In this document: piece by piece, positions 5,721-6,343 of the stretch
Numbering within the stretch: the stretch's first letter is position 1
How the letters are laid out: each line of letters starts with the position of its first letter
Source of the DNA: Candidatus Aenigmatarchaeota archaeon
GTDB taxonomy: Archaea > Aenigmatarchaeota > Aenigmatarchaeia > Aenigmatarchaeales > Aenigmatarchaeaceae
Length of the DNA stretch: 6,343 nucleotides
Direction of reading: 5' to 3'
NCBI GenBank assembly: GCA_018221065.1
Contig: JAAOXY010000055.1
Span: 1 to 6,343 of the forward strand
Program-made: the position numbers and the translations under genes
The notes under the pieces: generated by a model
Seen by the model: only the letters and a program-made list of their open reading frames with translations
What the model was told of the DNA's origin: nothing
Database searches by the model: none

Positions 5721-6343
5721 ATGAAGCTACGTGCAAGATCAATTGGTTTTGAAACTGGCGGGTTAGGAGTTGTAATTCTTAACAAAGCAGATGTAGGAAG
5801 ATTAGGTTTACATTCATTAGATAGAGTAATTCTTTCAAAAAATAAAAAGACAACAACAGCAGTTGTTGATGTTTCTGAAAAATTTGCAAGTGAAGGAGAA
5901 GTAATAACAAGTGAAGAAATAACAGAATATCTTAAGTTAAGACTTGGCGATGAGATAGATGTTCTTCCAGCACCAACACCTCAATCTGTCAGATACATTA
6001 AACAAAAAATTATGGGAATGAAATTAAACAAACAAAAGACAGAAGCAATAGTAAAAGACGTTGTTGCAAAACATCTTTCTGATATTGAACTTTCAGCATT
6101 TGTTACTGCTTTAGAAATTCAAGGATTGTCAATGGATGAAGTTGAATATTTAACAAGAGCAATGGTAAAAACAGGAAAGACACTAAAGATACCAGGAAAA
6201 TTAATTGTTGACAAGCATAGCATTGGTGGAATACCAGGTGATAAAACATCTATGTTATTTGTTCCAACAGTTGCAGCAGCAGGTCTTATAATACCAAAAA
6301 CATCTTCTCGTGCAATAACATCACCTGCAGGTACAGCAGATAG
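5721..6343 (+). CDS. deoA: AMP phosphorylase, 3'-truncated by the window edge
   Basis: Phosphorolyses AMP (and probably CMP and UMP, as in the Thermococcus enzyme) to the free base and ribose 1,5-bisphosphate, the first step of the pathway completed by the isomerase and RuBisCO upstream. The 207 complete codons cover roughly the first 40% of a family that is usually about 500 residues. The archaeal-specific N-terminal domain is at about 1-85, and is the part that separates AMP phosphorylases from bacterial thymidine phosphorylase. It is followed by PTPQSVRYIKQK, the helical stretch ELSAFVTALEIQGL, and the phosphate-binding KHSIGGIPGDKT (165-176). TSSRAITSPAGTAD (194-207) runs into the edge. 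No frameshift is seen. The gene abuts the preceding stop and has its own GGTG site. Thymidine phosphorylase is the alternative, made unlikely by the N-terminal domain and the operon. Confidence 0.95.
   Translation, partial: MKLRARSIGFETGGLGVVILNKADVGRLGLHSLDRVILSKNKKTTTAVVDVSEKFASEGEVITSEEITEYLKLRLGDEIDVLPAPTPQSVRYIKQKIMGMKLNKQKTEAIVKDVVAKHLSDIELSAFVTALEIQGLSMDEVEYLTRAMVKTGKTLKIPGKLIVDKHSIGGIPGDKTSMLFVPTVAAAGLIIPKTSSRAITSPAGTAD

Overview
The window is a gene-dense, AT-rich stretch that reads as archaeal. The evidence is an archaeal-type flap endonuclease, an archaeal Pcm, and the AMP phosphorylase / ribose-1,5-bisphosphate isomerase / form III-type RuBisCO set. Start sites also look archaeal: some genes have TATA-like boxes about 27 bases before an apparently leaderless ATG. 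Small proteins, strong A/T and AGA codon preference and tight packing suit a DPANN lineage such as Woesearchaeota or Pacearchaeota. That lineage call is an inference from style and gene content, not a phylogenetic result.

Layout. Bases 1-429 hold the 3' part of a SpoIIM-family membrane protein. Bases 465-2584 hold a two-gene plus-strand unit: FEN1 (apparently leaderless), then a DEAM-type DNA methyltransferase with a TSPPY motif, coupled to it by an ATGA overlap. A minus-strand pcm gene (2571-3224) converges on the methyltransferase with a 14-base 3' overlap. From 3258 to the right edge runs a plus-strand operon: ribose-1,5-bisphosphate isomerase, RuBisCO large subunit, a small membrane-anchored protein with eight cysteines, and the first 207 codons of AMP phosphorylase, which is cut by the window edge. 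No gap between genes exceeds 35 bases. I saw no tRNA, rRNA, CRISPR array, insertion sequence or clear repeat.

Function. The right-hand operon encodes the archaeal AMP (nucleotide salvage) pathway. AMP plus phosphate gives adenine and ribose 1,5-bisphosphate. The isomerase makes ribulose 1,5-bisphosphate, and RuBisCO adds CO2 to give two 3-phosphoglycerate for central carbon metabolism. The catalytic residues of RuBisCO, and the Cys/Asp pair of the isomerase, are all present. The unexplained member is the eight-cysteine protein, placed between RuBisCO and AMP phosphorylase.

Translation signals split into two classes. Genes that begin a transcription unit have no Shine-Dalgarno and a TATA-like box near -27, while three operon-internal genes carry GGTG exactly five bases before ATG. 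I used this regularity to choose starts. The pathway is known; the candidates for novelty are the eight-cysteine protein, the short isomerase with a changed RGA motif, the degenerate PIP box on FEN1 and the back-to-back promoters in a 33-base gap.
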